Below, piece by piece: positions 1-11,779 of a DNA stretch of 64,000 nucleotides. Origin of the DNA: Hygrophila difformis (Eukaryota > Streptophyta > Magnoliopsida > Lamiales > Acanthaceae); NCBI GenBank assembly GCA_030278955.1, contig JAOANR010000002.1:20446057-20510056 (forward strand). Reading direction: 5' to 3'. The position numbers and the translations under genes are program-made. Below the pieces are notes generated by a model. It was not told where the DNA came from and ran no database searches. It saw only the letters and a list, made by a program, of their open reading frames with translations. How positions within the stretch are numbered: position 1 is the stretch's first letter; each line of letters begins with the position of its first letter.

Positions 1-1194
1 ATCATTCCCTAAACAGGTATTAGACTCTCAATTAAAACACAGATCCTTTCAGTCTAGACTAGACCTAACCGCTGACTCTGCTTCTAATTTCCCCAAAATC
101 AACCCCCAGTAAATATGAGCTAATCATAACTGTGGAATTTATCCCTTAGATCCGGATTTTATAAAAGAATTTTTCTTGGAAATTTATTATGAAATATCTG
201 ATTTAAATCAAGACATCTATATCCAAGGGAAGGATCCCAAAATAATTATGACCACAATATTTACATAATAGTATCATGCATACTCTTATAGGGAAGTATA
301 AAATTAAATTAATCCAAAATATATGGTCCGTTTAGACAGAATGTGTTACATAGAATGGATTAGTCAGAGGCTAAAAAGATGGCAAAGTAATTAGGTGGAC
401 TGCAAACATCTGTTGTCTAGATTCCTAATTACTTGGGTGGGATGACTTTTAGACAAGAGTAATCTAAAATGACAGTGATCGCTGTCATCTAGACCTCCAC
501 TGTCTGTGAATAGGGAGAAAAACCTACATGTTTTCTCACTATAATACCAGTCAAACAGTGTTGATCGAAATCATCTGATAATATTACAGTTTGAAATTTG
601 GGTTTGAAAATAAAATAAGAAAATAAAACTGTATTCAGACAGGTACTGACTGAGTGGCTAACTCATTTCCCGGTAAGAGAACCGTTCGCCTGACCTCGTC
701 AGTCACTATCTAAACATGCAAAATAACAAATAGTGATTAATATACAGACTACGAGTTACTTCATTTCCCAGAAACGCACTGTTCGCCAACATTAATCTAT
801 GATATTTTTTACCATTCATTTCACACAATACGGACAAAGACCAAAATAAAGTGAAACAAAATAAAATAAAATAAAATAAAATAAAATAAAGGGGAAAATC
901 ATCTTGTATGAGGGACATTGGTTTCTCATGCAAGGTTATAGATTTGGACCCATAATTACTCATTAACCTAAATAATCTCTCATTCCGTAATTGATTAATT
1001 ACAGTCCGGATTATCTGCATAGATTAAATGAGTTTAATTTTTGTAGAAAAATCTTTTAATGGAATTGAACAAAATTCCTCATATCATTTAATTATTGATC
1101 TATATTATTGCTAATTTTAATATTTAATCAATGACTTGAGGGTTCAATTATTTAAGTGAGAAAAGTGGAGAATGGGAAAATTTGGCATGAGGAT
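1..1194. other. Non-coding AT-rich DNA, nothing recognised
   Basis: No convincing coding frame, LTR pair or RNA gene is visible. The longest open frame, on the minus strand at 706-1020, is low-complexity and phenylalanine-rich because it crosses an AT microsatellite. There is a near-perfect 20-bp palindrome at about 469-488. A loosely repeated motif (ATTTCCC followed by GTTCGCC) occurs at about 666-692 and 762-790. It may be old transposon DNA, but no family can be named. Confidence 0.5.
858..890. repeat. (AAAAT)n microsatellite
   Basis: A pentanucleotide run of about six units lies between a degenerate lead-in at 842-857 and GGGGAAAATC. It accounts for the phenylalanine-rich minus-strand frame over it. 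Confidence 0.85.
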
Positions 1195-1658
1195 GCCATA
1201 TATGACGCTAGACAGATGTTACGACGTCGTGAGGTTAGCGACGCCATAGGTGGGTGAGAAAATAATTTGGGAACTTTTGGAATAAAAGGTGTTATGCTCG
1301 ACGCTAACCTTAATTACGACGTGAGACAAGGTTCACGTCGTAGGTTTGACGTCGTACATGCAGGTTAGAAATAAGAAGCTACGACGCTAGGCTGAGAAAT
1401 TACTCTTACGTCGTGAGTCTAGCGTCGTAGGGAAAGAACTTAGAAATTTTTGGAAATAGAGGAAGTACGACGCTAGTCATTAAATTACGACGTGATCCTA
1501 GGATCACGTCGTGAGGCTAGCGTCGTAAGTGGAATTTTTTTTGTGAATTTTTTGTACAAATTTTGGCATACTCCCGTCGTTAGATATGGAGAAAAAATTA
1601 CGTCATGATCCGTGGGATCACGATGTGAGTCTCACAACGTGAGTATGTTTTTCTAGTG
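1195..1658. mobile_element. CACTA-type transposon end with ACGTCGT subterminal repeats
   Basis: About 450 bp are packed with short motifs in both orientations (ACGACGCTAG, TACGTCGT, GCGTCGTA, GATCACGTCGTGAG). This is the arrangement of transposase-binding subterminal repeats in CACTA (En/Spm-like) elements. The block ends at 1651-1658 in TTCTAGTG, the complement of a CACTAGAA terminus, so the element lies to the left. I could not find the matching CACTA left end or a 3-bp target duplication in 1-1194, so this is either a truncated copy or one whose other end has diverged. Confidence 0.55.
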
Positions 1659-2289
1659 AGGTTTAAGATCAATTATTGGTATTAACCAATTGCCTCATGA
1701 CACTATGCGTGCCCCGACGTAATTGTATACCAACAATTTCCCAAAGACCTCCAATTTTTAAGTATGCACAAACATAAAAAATGACATCTACTTTTTAGAT
1801 CTATCTCACTAAAACTAAAAATAAAACAAGAATAACAACTAAAAACTAATACAAACAACCACTAAGCAAAAATAAAATCTAAATTACACTAAAAAAACTA
1901 TAAAGGGATGAACACCAAGCATTTGTGCATTTTATTAAAACTAATAAAGCATTAAATCTAACTAAAATACCAAATCACAAAACAAACATGGAAAAACCTA
2001 AATCCATGAATAAAACTAAACTGAAATAAAAAGAATAAAATAAAATAAAACACATGACAGAATTTTTTTTGGGAAGCATTTTTCTTGATTAATTCCAACA
2101 ACCATAATATGGTTCAAAAACACCCTTTACTTGAATGATTAAACCCAAAAATCTAATCTAATAAGTTGAAAATAATTTAAAACGTGGCTAACTACATCTA
2201 ATAAACAATTACACCCCAAGAATATTAAACTGAAACTATTAATTAGGAACTACATTGCATAAAAAATTAAAATATCTAACTACTCTAAA
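1659..2289. other. Non-coding AT-rich DNA
   Basis: A-rich sequence on the plus strand with many ACTAAAA, ACAAAC and AATAAAA words and no open frame worth reporting. It lies outside the CACTA end at 1658. It may be old transposon interior, but no family is recognisable. Confidence 0.4.
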
Positions 2290-2834
2290 CTAAACTAGAG
2301 AATGCCAAGTTGTCCCCAAGAACAACAAATAATTTTTTGACTGATGTGTGGAGGCTTGGCGTCGTAGCAAGGCTTGGACGAGGGGGACGATGCTGCTGCT
2401 CTCGGCCTGAGCTTCCCCGAAGATTGACACAATAAAATGAGGGTTTCCGGCACTTTGGGGTGTCCGGAATTGCAGCGGTACTGGTGACATTGGGAAGCGG
2501 AGGTGAAAGCAGGAGAGGAGAAAGCTGCAGCTGCTGTCTGAGAATGGTGTTGGCCGGCGGACTGAACAGGTGGTGCGGGCTCTATCGGAGTTGGAGAAGG
2601 GCTTGGCCGGAGAAGATGGGAACTTGCGGCGGCGCGACGGAGTTTTGTTCTTTGTCGGAGTTATGGCTTTCGGAGTTCGGAATGGAAGGTGAAGGTGCAG
2701 CCGGAGTTGGAGGAGACGCCGGAGATAGTAGCAGAAATAATGGGGCTTGAAGACAGCATGTTGGACTAAAATTGGTGGACGGAGTTGGAACGCATTATGA
2801 AGATGGAGGTGGTCGGCGGGCTCGGAGGTTGTAG
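2290..2834 (-). other. GC-rich block, left half, interrupted by copia A
   Basis: A GC-rich stretch that, read on the minus strand, gives Pro/Ser/Ala-rich peptides in short open segments with stops. It stops abruptly at the target duplication TGTAG (2830-2834) of copia A, and sequence of the same composition resumes at 17382. The two halves were therefore contiguous before the insertion. It could be a decayed gene or an untranslated leader. I do not recognise a protein family. Confidence 0.35.
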
Positions 2835-3147
2835 TGCTGGAAAAACGACATAAACATCAAATGTCGTATTCGTTGAAGCCATCAAAGTAACAGTAAAGCC
2901 ATCCAAGTTGAAATCTCATCTACGGTGCCGAAAGTATTGAAGCCACGATAAGAACAGTTTAACATGTGTTGATTGTCTTGTGTGCATTTTCAATTCTATA
3001 AATAGGTTCTTAGATTGTTGTAATTCTCAGAGCGAAGCAAAGCAAGAAATACAAAAAAAACTTTAGCTATACAACTCTTCGCTTTTGGTTATCCTTTTAG
3101 ATATCAAAAGTGTAAAGTGTTTTGTGTGTGTGATACCAAAATCTACA
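2835..3147 (+). repeat. Copia A 5' LTR
   Basis: Begins TGCTGGAAAAAC (the 3' copy has TGTTGG) and ends AAAATCTACA. It is the same length as the 3' LTR, 313 bp. It contains a TATA-like TCTATAAATAGG at about 2995-3006, the probable promoter, followed by a leader. Confidence 0.92.
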
Positions 3148-3150
3148 AAT

Positions 3151-3162
3151 TGGTATCAGAGC
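3151..3162 (+). promoter_or_regulatory. Copia A primer binding site (tRNA-iMet)
   Basis: TGGTATCAGAGC lies 3 bp after the LTR end. It is complementary to the 3' end of plant initiator tRNA-Met and primes minus-strand DNA synthesis. Confidence 0.92.
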
Positions 3163-3751
3163 CTGAGTAATCCGAACCTCAGAGCCAATTAATTGGGTCT
3201 CAGAAGTTATAACCCAATTGAAAGAATTAAAATTACCCACAGTGGAGCTGTTGTTCATCGCCTGAAACCTCTTTCCGGGGAATCCGCTGCTGCTGCCCAG
3301 CCACACCTCCGACGAGCCAGCGCCTCCGCTGCTGCTCCTCCGTCCACCGAGCACCGCCTCCAGCCTTGCCCCGCCGTCGCTGTTGCTTGTTCCCTACTGC
3401 TGTGCGCATCTGCCGCCAATCTCCGAACCCACAACAAGTCCTTTGCTCTACCGCTGCTACCTTGTTTCTTTGAAAGAGACGAATAAAGGAAGGAAGATAG
3501 AAAATAATTGAAGATTTTGAGATCTGGTTTACACGTGGGATATTTATTTTGAAAGCCACCCACCAAAATTCAATTCACATTAAAGTGAGGCAGCTCAATT
3601 CGAATTGAAGCGAAGGCAATAAGGCCTTGGACATTAAATTCCATAGTGAATTAAATTGCTGACCACATATATATTATATATTCTCATATATATTGTATAT
3701 TTGAAATATATATATTAAAGCAAAAAAAAGGTATACATATATACAGGTCAA
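3163..3751 (+). other. Copia A untranslated leader
   Basis: Sequence between the primer site and the gag start. The first half is GC-rich (about 3240-3430) and the rest AT-rich with TATATA runs. Overlapping minus-strand frames here are composition artefacts. Confidence 0.6.
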
Positions 3752-4966
3752 ATGGCAAATATCACGGGACAAATGCCACTGTCGCAGCTTACGAAAACAA
3801 ATTACGAGAAATGGAGTATTCAAATGAAAGCCCTTCTCGGAGCTAAAGATGAATGGGACGTGGTTCAAAATGGTTTTGAAGAACCAGAAATTACCGGGAA
3901 ATTAACCACAGCTGAACAGAAAGCATTGAAAGATGCAAGATCAAAAGATAGTGGAGCCCTTTACATGTTATTCCGAGCCGTTGACGAATCAGGCTTCGAA
4001 AAGATATCCGGTGCCACCACTTCAAAAGAAGCATGGCACATCCTGGAAAAGGCATTCCTAGGTGCCGACCGAGTAAAGCAAGTGCGTCTCCAAACCCTTC
4101 GTGGAGAGCTTGAAAGCATGAAAATGAAGGAGTCAGAAAACGTGTCCGACTACATAACACGTGTCCAGACCGTGGCAAACCAACTCAATCGGAACGGTGA
4201 AGAATTGTCCGATGCCAAAATTGTGGAGAAAATATTGAGATCATTAACCAATGATTTCGAAAATGTTGTGTGTGCGATTGAAGAATCGAAAGACCTTAAA
4301 GTGCTCACTGTTGAAGAGCTCGCTGGATCTCTCGAAGCACACGAACAAAGAAAAAAGAAAAAGAAAGAGGAGTCACTCGACCAGGCACTCCAAATCAAGG
4401 CGTCAATTAAAGATGAAAAGGTTCTCTACGCTCGAAACTTTCGGGGGAGAGGGCATGATCGTGGAAATCGTGGATACGGTCGTGGTATCCAAGGCAACAA
4501 TTATGAAGGATACCATAGGTACAAACTTCAAGGAAGTCCAGCAATTTGGCGTGGAAGAGGACGCGCTCGAGGAAGAGGCGGTCGATCAAATTATTCCCAC
4601 GTCAAATGCCAAAAGTGCCACAAATATGATCACCCTGCCGAAGACTGCGACAACGATGGTTGTTATAACTGTGGCAAGATGGGACACTTTGCAGAAGAGT
4701 GTCGGGCCAACAGATGAGTGGAAGAGACAACCAACCTAGCCGTGGAAGACAAAGCAAATGAAGGTGTTCTCATGATGTCCTACAATGATGTCAACAATGA
4801 CACATCCTGGTACCTCGATTCTGGAGCAAACAACAACATGTGCTATGATGAGCATCTATTCAAAGAAATGCAGAAAGTTGACAATGGTCATGTATCATTC
4901 GGAGATGCATCAAAGTACAAGTCAAAGGCCGAGGTACGATATGTTTTACACAGAATGATGGCTTGA
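3752..4966 (+). pseudogene. Copia A gag and start of protease (one stop, one frameshift)
   Basis: The capsid part (321 codons from ATG 3752) starts with a copia Gag N-terminus (LTKTNYEKWSIQMKALLG) followed by a UBN2-type capsid region. A basic Arg/Gly-rich stretch leads to two zinc knuckles: a C-x2-C-x4-H-x4-C motif at CQKCHKYDHPAEDC and a second at CYNCGKMGHFAEEC. A TGA at 4715-4717 interrupts the frame, which continues in phase into the aspartic protease (WYLDSGANNNM, with the catalytic D-S-G) up to a stop at 4964-4966. A one-base shift near 4920-4930 moves the frame into the integrase part. In copia elements gag and pol form one polyprotein, so both lesions are inactivating. Confidence 0.88.
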
Positions 4967-6072
4967 TAGGGACAATCCAAGATGTCTACTATGTCCCAGA
5001 CCTCAAAAATAACATCTTGAGTATTAGCCAGCTCGCAGAGAAAGGTTACTCAATCTTTCTCAAATATCAGTCGCTGCACCTGAAGGACAAGCAAGGACGG
5101 CTGATAGCTCGAGTCGAAAAGGAAAGAAATCGAATGTACAAGTTGAACCTGCGAAGCTTGCAAGGGAAATGCTTACAAGTTAAAGAAGTAGATAAAGCAT
5201 CGCTATGGCATCATCGCTTTGGCCACTTACATTATGATGGCCTGAAAAAGCTAGTCAAGATGAAGATGGCGAAAGGACTGCCTTGCATGGATTTTGGAGG
5301 AGAATTTTGTGAAGATTGTGTACTCGGGAAGCAAACAAGGGCCTCATTTCAAAAGAAGGCCGAATATGAAGCGAAGTATCCGCTCGAACCGATCCACACC
5401 GATATATGTGGACCAATCACTCCCGAATCTTTCAACAGAAAGAGATACTTCATCTCTTTCATCGATGATTTCTCCCGAAGGACGTGGGTCTATTTGCTGA
5501 AAGAAAAATCCGAGGCATTCAAGGTGTTCAAAATATTCAAGGCGAGTGTTGAAAAAGAAACTGGCATATCCATCAAAGCAATTCGATCTGATAGAGGAGG
5601 CAAATACACCTCGACAGCCTTCCGAGAGTACTGTGAACGAGAAGGCATAAGAAGATTTCTGACAGCACCATACTCGCCCCAACAAAATGGAGTTGCTGAA
5701 AGGAAAAATAGGACCATCCTAGATATGGTTCGGTCGATGCTGAAAAGCAAGAAGATGCCCAAGGAATTCTGGGCAGAAGCTGTGATGTGCGTCGTCTACA
5801 TACCGAATTGGTGCCCACACATGAAGTTGAAGAATCGAACACCACTGGAAGCATGGAGTGGTAAGAAACCTACCGTCTCTCATCTAAAGATATTCGGTAG
5901 TGTAGCCTATGCACATGTACCAGATCCGCGAAGGATGAAGCTGGAAGATAAAAGCAAAGCATATGTTTTTATCGGATATGATGAACTGACAAAAGGGTAT
6001 AAGTTGTATGATCCGATAAGCAAGAAGGTGATAGTAAGTCGAGATGTGCGAGTGAATGAATCAAGTGAATGA
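4963..6072 (+). pseudogene. Copia A pol: GAG-pre-integrase and integrase
   Basis: An open stretch of 369 codons. It holds the GAG-pre-integrase zinc-binding region (HHRFGHLHYDGLKKL, then CEDCVLGKQ) and the integrase core with its three acidic residues: D in IHTDICGPI, D in IRSDRGGKYTS and E in NGVAERKNRTI. The C-terminal part includes the copia SVAYAHVPD and FIGYDELTKGYKLYDP motifs. The frame ends at a TGA at 6070-6072. A linker rich in Glu follows at 6073-6311 with another stop and a frame change before the reverse transcriptase. Confidence 0.9.
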
Positions 6073-6311
6073 GACTGGAATAACTCAAAGGAAGTTACCA
6101 ACGAAGTCGGAGAATCGTCAGCCGTTGTTTCGACAGTTCTATCAACAGATCCTGAGATTGTTGAAGAAAAAGAAGAAGAAGAAGATGAGCCACGACAACC
6201 CCGAATGAGAAGTCTCCAAGATTTATAAGACTCTACAGAGGTACATCTTGTATGTTTGTTGGCTGATTCTGAAAATATCAAGTATGAAGATGCCGTATTA
6301 GATAAAAAAAA

Positions 6312-7451
6312 ATGGAAGGCATGGATGAAGAAATTGAAGCAATCGAGCGCAACAACACATGGGAGCTCACTGAATTGCCTAAAGGAAGTCAGGCCATTGA
6401 AGTGAAATGGGTCTATAAGAAAAAGATGAATTCACAAGGGGAGATTGAACGATACAAAGCTCGTCTTGTCCCAAAGGGATACATGCAAAAGGAAGGAATC
6501 GATTATGATGAAGTCTTTGCCCCTTTCGCAAGAATGGAGACAATCCGGCTACTCATTTCTCAAGCTGCTCAGTACAAATGGCCAATATTCCAAATGGATG
6601 TCAAGACAACGTTCTTGAATGGTGTACTCGAAGAAGAAGTCTACATTGAGCAACCACCATGTTATCTGAAACTTGGAGGAGAATCAAAGGTGTTGAAGTT
6701 GAAGAAGGCGCTTTACGGGCTAAAGCAAGCACCGCGAGCGTGGAATACTCGCATTGATGCATATTTCAAGGAGAATGGGTTTGAGCAATGTTCCTACGAG
6801 CATGCCTTCTATATCAAGAACGATGGAGGTAACATTTTGTTTGTTGCTCTTTATGTTGATGACCTCATTTTCATGGGTAACAGTGATGAGATTATAAAAG
6901 ACTTCAAGAGAAGAATGAAACAGGAGTTTGAGATGACTGATTTAGGATTGATGAAGTTCTTCATTGGTCTAGAAGTTAGACAAACCGAAAGAGGCATCTT
7001 TGTTTCACGGGAGACATATGCGAAAAAGATCTTGAAAGACTTCAAGATGGAGAAGTGCAACCCTGTATCGACACCTATGGAACCTGGAGCAAAACTTTAA
7101 AAGTTTAATGAAGGAGAACAAGTTGATCCAGGAAGGTACAGAAGCTTGGTTGGAAGCCTTCGCTACCTCACATGCACAAGGCCAGATATTGCACTACGTG
7201 TTGGTGTTGTGAGTCGGTTCATGGAGAACCCAACTTACTCACAGTGGAAGGCGTTAAAGAGAATCTTCAGGTACATTCAAGGAACAGCGTCACATGGATT
7301 GTTCTACTCGATGACAGAAGATTACAAGCTGATTGGATACTCTGACAGTGATTGGTGGGAGATATTGATGATCGAAAAAGTACTGCAGGATATGTGTTCT
7401 TTATGGGAAATGCAGCTTTCACTTGGCTTTCAAATAAACAACCGATCTTGA
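6312..7451 (+). pseudogene. Copia A pol: reverse transcriptase and start of RNase H
   Basis: The RVT_2 reverse transcriptase is open at 6312-7100: [19 protein letters not shown], the first catalytic Asp in [22 protein letters not shown] and the YVDD box at 6853-6864. A TAA at 7098-7100 breaks it, and the same frame resumes through SLVGSLRYLTCTRPDI to 7451. A frameshift near 7360 (after YSDSDWW) displaces the RNase H, whose motifs continue at 7524. The enzyme would copy the element RNA into DNA; this copy cannot make it intact. Confidence 0.9.
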
Positions 7452-7523
7452 CACTTAACATGTGAAGCTGTATATGTAGCAGCATCCTGGTGTGTATGTC
7501 ATGCTGTATGGCTTAGAAATCTG

Positions 7524-7737
7524 TTGAGCAAGATGGAGATGACGCAGTTAAGCGGAACAGTGATTCACATAGACAACAAATCCGCAATTAAATTGGCAAA
7601 GAATCCAGTGAATCATGAAAGAAGCAAACACATTGATGTTCGTTTCCACTTTATCCGAGATCATGTGAAAAATGGAAATGTGGAACTAATGCATGTGGCA
7701 AGCCAAGAACAAGTGGCATACATATTTACAAAGCCAT
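7524..7737 (+). pseudogene. Copia A pol: RNase H C-terminal part, cut by gypsy B
   Basis: This frame carries the late RNase H motifs (HIDNKSAIKLAKNPVNHERS, then KHIDVRFHF and the copia C-terminal motif near YIFTKPL). The gypsy B insertion cuts it at 7737, within the target duplication GCCAT (7733-7737). The remaining codons of the same frame are at 16985-17054. Confidence 0.9.
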
Positions 7738-7758
7738 TGTGATGCCAAAAAAAAAAAA

Positions 7759-7831
<73 letters not shown>

Positions 7832-9634
7832 GGCCACTATCCTTTCATAACAATTGAATACATTCAAACAAAACCCATTATTTCCGACCCCAACCCCCAA
7901 CTCCCAACTCCCAAGATGTTCTCACCGCCCGTATTCAAGTGAAACCCTCTGGAATTTATTTAAATCAATCTTCCTTCTACTCTTCCCAATAGATTTCAGA
8001 GACTGCAAATTGGTGGGTGTTCTTTTAATTCTTCCTTTTTCCTCCTCATCATCGATCTGATGCTAAATTTCCTTTCTTGTTAATGATCCCAATAGTTTCC
8101 TTATGAGGGTTAGTGGAATTTCCTTGTGATTCCTACAGTTTCCTTTCAGATTGGATATCAAGAAAGTAAGTTAATTCTCTATTCCACTCATCGGTTTGGT
8201 TTTGCCCCTATCTCTTTTCTTGGCTATCTTGTTCATACTACCATTGCTTCCGTAAATGTTTGTGGTTTCCTTTGCTTCACCTTCTGGTTACTCAATTATT
8301 TGTCAAACCCCTATTTTTGCTTACATCTGTAAATGTAATTGGAAACTTTGATCCCTGTCCTCTTCTTCACTTCCAGCATATCCTTATTTATTTATCCCTT
8401 TGTTTCAAATTCCCAATTTTTACTTTAGATGTGTAAATAATCGCCACTGTCATACACCATGTAAATTGGTTTGTGTCTATTACTCGTACTGTGTATGTAT
8501 TTGTTGTTTTGTAGTTCAAATCTTAACAATGAATTTAAGTGTGGGACCCTACGGTATTAGCTTGTTGACTTGGTGTCTAGCCTTTCTTCTTATTTTCTTC
8601 TCCTACAGGAAGTCAAACTAGCAAATGGGTTATTGATAGGTGAATGTAAATAATATTCATTCCTACCTCTGTGTGAGTTACTGTGTTGCTCACTTGCCTA
8701 TCTAATTATCTACTTCATGTGTTGTATTGAGGTCCTGGCCTGGTAACTATTTCTTAAACTTAAATCCTATGGTGTCGGTTCTCTCAATATGACATTCTTG
8801 TGTTGACGATGCTGTCGGTATTTTGGAATAATTGTAGGTGTGGTAATTATGTATTTGGCCCTACGAGTAGATGTTGGTAAAATTTATGTTTTATGAAACC
8901 AATGTCATGGCTATTTGGATATTGCATATCGGATATTCGATGAGGGTAATTGTCCCTTCTATGGGTAGAGCCTGTATGTGTCTATAACCCTAGACAGTCG
9001 GAGTACTAGTCTAGGACACCGGTGTTAGCAGTTATAGAGTCCTCTGCATTGCGAGAGATGATATATGTGAATATGGACTATGGATTGTGGATTATGGATT
9101 ATGGTGCATTGGATTGGTTCCATTTAACATATGTGTTACCTACCTTATAATTTTGGGATTTAAATTCGGTAAATTATTGGTATTGCTATATAAATTATTC
9201 CTTTGTGTCGTTGAGTCAACCCTAAGTCTCCAGCATGTGTGGGATAGGGGATTGACTTACTCAGCGTTGCTGATTTTGTTGCCTTCACTTCTTTTCAGGA
9301 TAGGTGATTGAGCTCGGCATGGCATTTGCATCTTGGATTGGGATATTTGAAAATAAGCTTTTATATTGCACTATTTTCTTTCGACCCAGTGAGGTCAAAT
9401 TGGTACATTAAATATATATTTGCATCTTGTTCCTAAACTTATAAATTTAATATCGTACGTACAATATGATTTTAAAAAGATTATTATTTTATGGTCGTCA
9501 ATTGTGGTTTTAAATGCATTTTAAAATTTTAAAAGCCTTAGCATTTTCTATTTAAGTTAACTTGGAACAGAACTTAGATAGAAAATGTGGCGGTAACATC
9601 CCTACTTCCACTGTCTTTCAAATGGGGTGTTACA
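7738..9634 (+). repeat. Gypsy B 5' LTR
   Basis: 1897 bp, starting TGTGATGCC followed by an A-run and a long (TAA)n array, ending GGGGTGTTACA. Small open frames inside it (for example 8126-8332 and 8400-8621) recur nearly unchanged in the 3' LTR and are not genes. Confidence 0.93.
7748..7830. repeat. (TAA)n microsatellite in the 5' LTR
   Basis: A run of A is followed by about 23 uninterrupted TAA units close to the LTR start. It produces poly-Ile and poly-Tyr peptides in both strands, which are not genes. Confidence 0.95.
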
Positions 9635-9637
9635 AAG

Positions 9638-9650
9638 TGGTATCAGAGCA
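9638..9650 (+). promoter_or_regulatory. Gypsy B primer binding site (tRNA-iMet)
   Basis: TGGTATCAGAGCA lies 3 bp after the 5' LTR end and matches the initiator tRNA-Met primer site of plant chromoviruses. Confidence 0.93.
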
Positions 9651-10255
9651 TTATTTTTATAAATATAGGAGTATATAAATATATATTCTAATTAATATTT
9701 TAGTATGTCTTAGAAAGTATTTGCTATTTTTTTTCAATTATTTATAATACTTCATATTTTTAGCATTTTAAAACTGTGTATTTTTATTAACATAGTATGC
9801 TTTAGTACATGTTTTAAAAAAAATAATAAAAAAAACAAATAAATAAATAAATAAATTATTATCACTATACTCTAAACAATGGCTAGTAATACAAAACATA
9901 TTTTTCAAGTGGATACTCCTATTTTTGTCGATTTTATATCATTAGTATGGTAACGTCAATATTTTCTTAACATATAGTGAGTTAATTTTGAAATATGTAT
10001 TAAAATTCTAAATATTTGTTACATTAAATAAATTTTAAAATTTGGGTGGGCATTTGCATACATGTTGCATTTCAATTACTTATGTTGACACTGATTGCTG
10101 GTTGTAATTGGTATTGTTTTTGGCTATATTGGGTGGACTACTTGGTTTTGTTTCTTTTTATCTTCTTTATCTGTTCCTTTTGATATCCCAACATGTATCA
10201 CAAATACTAAACTAACATATTATTAACCTTATATATTGTGCATGTGTGAAGTAGA
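9651..10255 (+). other. Gypsy B untranslated leader
   Basis: AT-rich leader between the primer site and the gag ATG, containing an (AAAT)n run near 9833-9856. No coding content is visible. Confidence 0.7.
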
Positions 10256-11779
10256 ATGGCCAACAACCAAGGAGATGACTTCGAAGTTGACCCAGTTGGA
10301 GGTCAACCTAACCCATTCAACGCACCTCTTCCAAACAACGACAGAGAGCGATTAAGGGTCCTTGAACAAATGGTAGTTATGTTGAGTGCCGACCTTCATA
10401 GACAAAGGGGTGAGGCAGAAGTTGCTCATGTCGTACCACCACCACAAGCACCAATTGACTATCTCGATGTGGTTCTCAAACATAGGTCCCCAACATATGA
10501 AGGGCAGGAAGACCCTGAAAGGTTGGAGGAATGGATCGATACACTGGACAAGCTGCTTATAGCAATAAAGTGTCCGGAGGATCAAAGGGTGGAGATAACA
10601 ACATACTTTCTGAGAAAAACAGCCGATAAGTGGTGGCGATTGCAAATCCAAGATCAAACTGTGGGGTATGGATGGAATGAATTCAAGGAGGCCTTAAGGA
10701 AGAGATTTTATCCTATGAGCGTCAAGAATGCAAAGTACGAGGAGTTCATAACATTGCGGCACAGAAAGATGACCATGCATGAATACTACGTCCAGTTTAC
10801 CGAGCTACTGAATTTTGCTCCAGCCTTGGTGCCAACTGATCATGACAAGGCGCAAAAGTTTGAGTTGGGCCTCAACTTGGCAATTTGAGAAGGATTAGGA
10901 GGGAAACAATTCTCGAGCCTCCAAAAGATCTATGATCGGGCATGTGCAGTTGCGCGAGTTCAGGAGCACAAAAGGAAACTGAATGAGAGGCAGACCCAAG
11001 AAAATAGAGGAAGGATCGAGCTCGGAAGGAATGATAACAACCCTCCAAAGCAAGAACATGACCAAAGGGATGGAGGACAAAGAATGGAGCAAAGGGGAAG
11101 AGTCCTGACTCCATGTTCGAAGTGCAATCGGCGACACTTGGTCAAAGAATGCCCTAGTCCAACAGCATATAACCGATGCGGCAGAGAGGGACACTTTGCT
11201 AGGGACTGCCTCACACGCATTGAAAGAATCCCTATACGAGAGGATCTAAACAGACCTCCGAGGCATCAACAACAACAATACCTGCAAGGACAAAATAATC
11301 AGTATCGGAGGGATGGAAATGGGAATGGAAATGGGAATTGGAATGGAAACCGCAATGGAAATCACCAGCGTCCATATCAACAACAACAAGGAAATGGGAA
11401 TCAGGGTACTAATGATCAGAACCATGGAGGAAACCGAATTGAGCAACAAGGGCGCCTCAATGTGATTAACCAGGCGGACTTGCCAGAGCAAGAAGCCGAT
11501 GTCCTGCAAGGTACATTTTTAATACATGGTGTACCTGTCCATATACTGTTTGATTCTGGTGCAAGTTGTTCGTTTATAGCATCACGGGTAGTTAAAAATC
11601 TACAATTTCCACTAGCTGAGTCTATCACACTAGGGGTTTCTCTACCATCAGGGGACGTAATTCCCTATAAGAAACGATACAATGACGTTCCTATCACAAT
11701 AGAAGGAGTAGCCTTTCTGTCATCATTAACGGAAGTAGATCTAAAGGATTTTGACATTATCGTTGGGATGGATTGCTAA
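10256..11779 (+). pseudogene. Gypsy B gag and protease (one in-frame stop)
   Basis: Gag starts at ATG 10256. The capsid (retrotrans_gag) region includes FLRKTADKWWRLQ and WNEFKEALRKRFYP. A TGA at 10886-10888 stops it after 210 codons, but the same frame runs on to a zinc knuckle (CGREGHFARDC at about 11177-11209; the first Cys of the motif, in YNRCGREGH, is replaced by Tyr). An Asn/Gly/Gln-rich linker comes next. The aspartic protease follows, with catalytic FDSGASCSFIA at about 11548. The frame ends at 11779 after DIIVGMD because one base is missing from the conserved Trp codon near 11774; the next part is in another frame. Confidence 0.88.

Noticed and set aside
2460..2750. Plus-strand 96-codon frame
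   Set aside because: GC-rich composition gives open frames by chance; the sequence is Gly/Ser/Trp-rich and matches nothing I know.
7661..7942. Poly-Tyr and poly-Ile proteins over 7739-7900 and 15008-15411
   Set aside because: They translate the (TAA)n microsatellite of the gypsy B LTRs.
8126..9311. Hydrophobic small frames in 8126-8332, 8400-8621 and 9087-9311
   Set aside because: They lie inside the gypsy B 5' LTR and are repeated or broken in the 3' LTR (for example 16438-16653).
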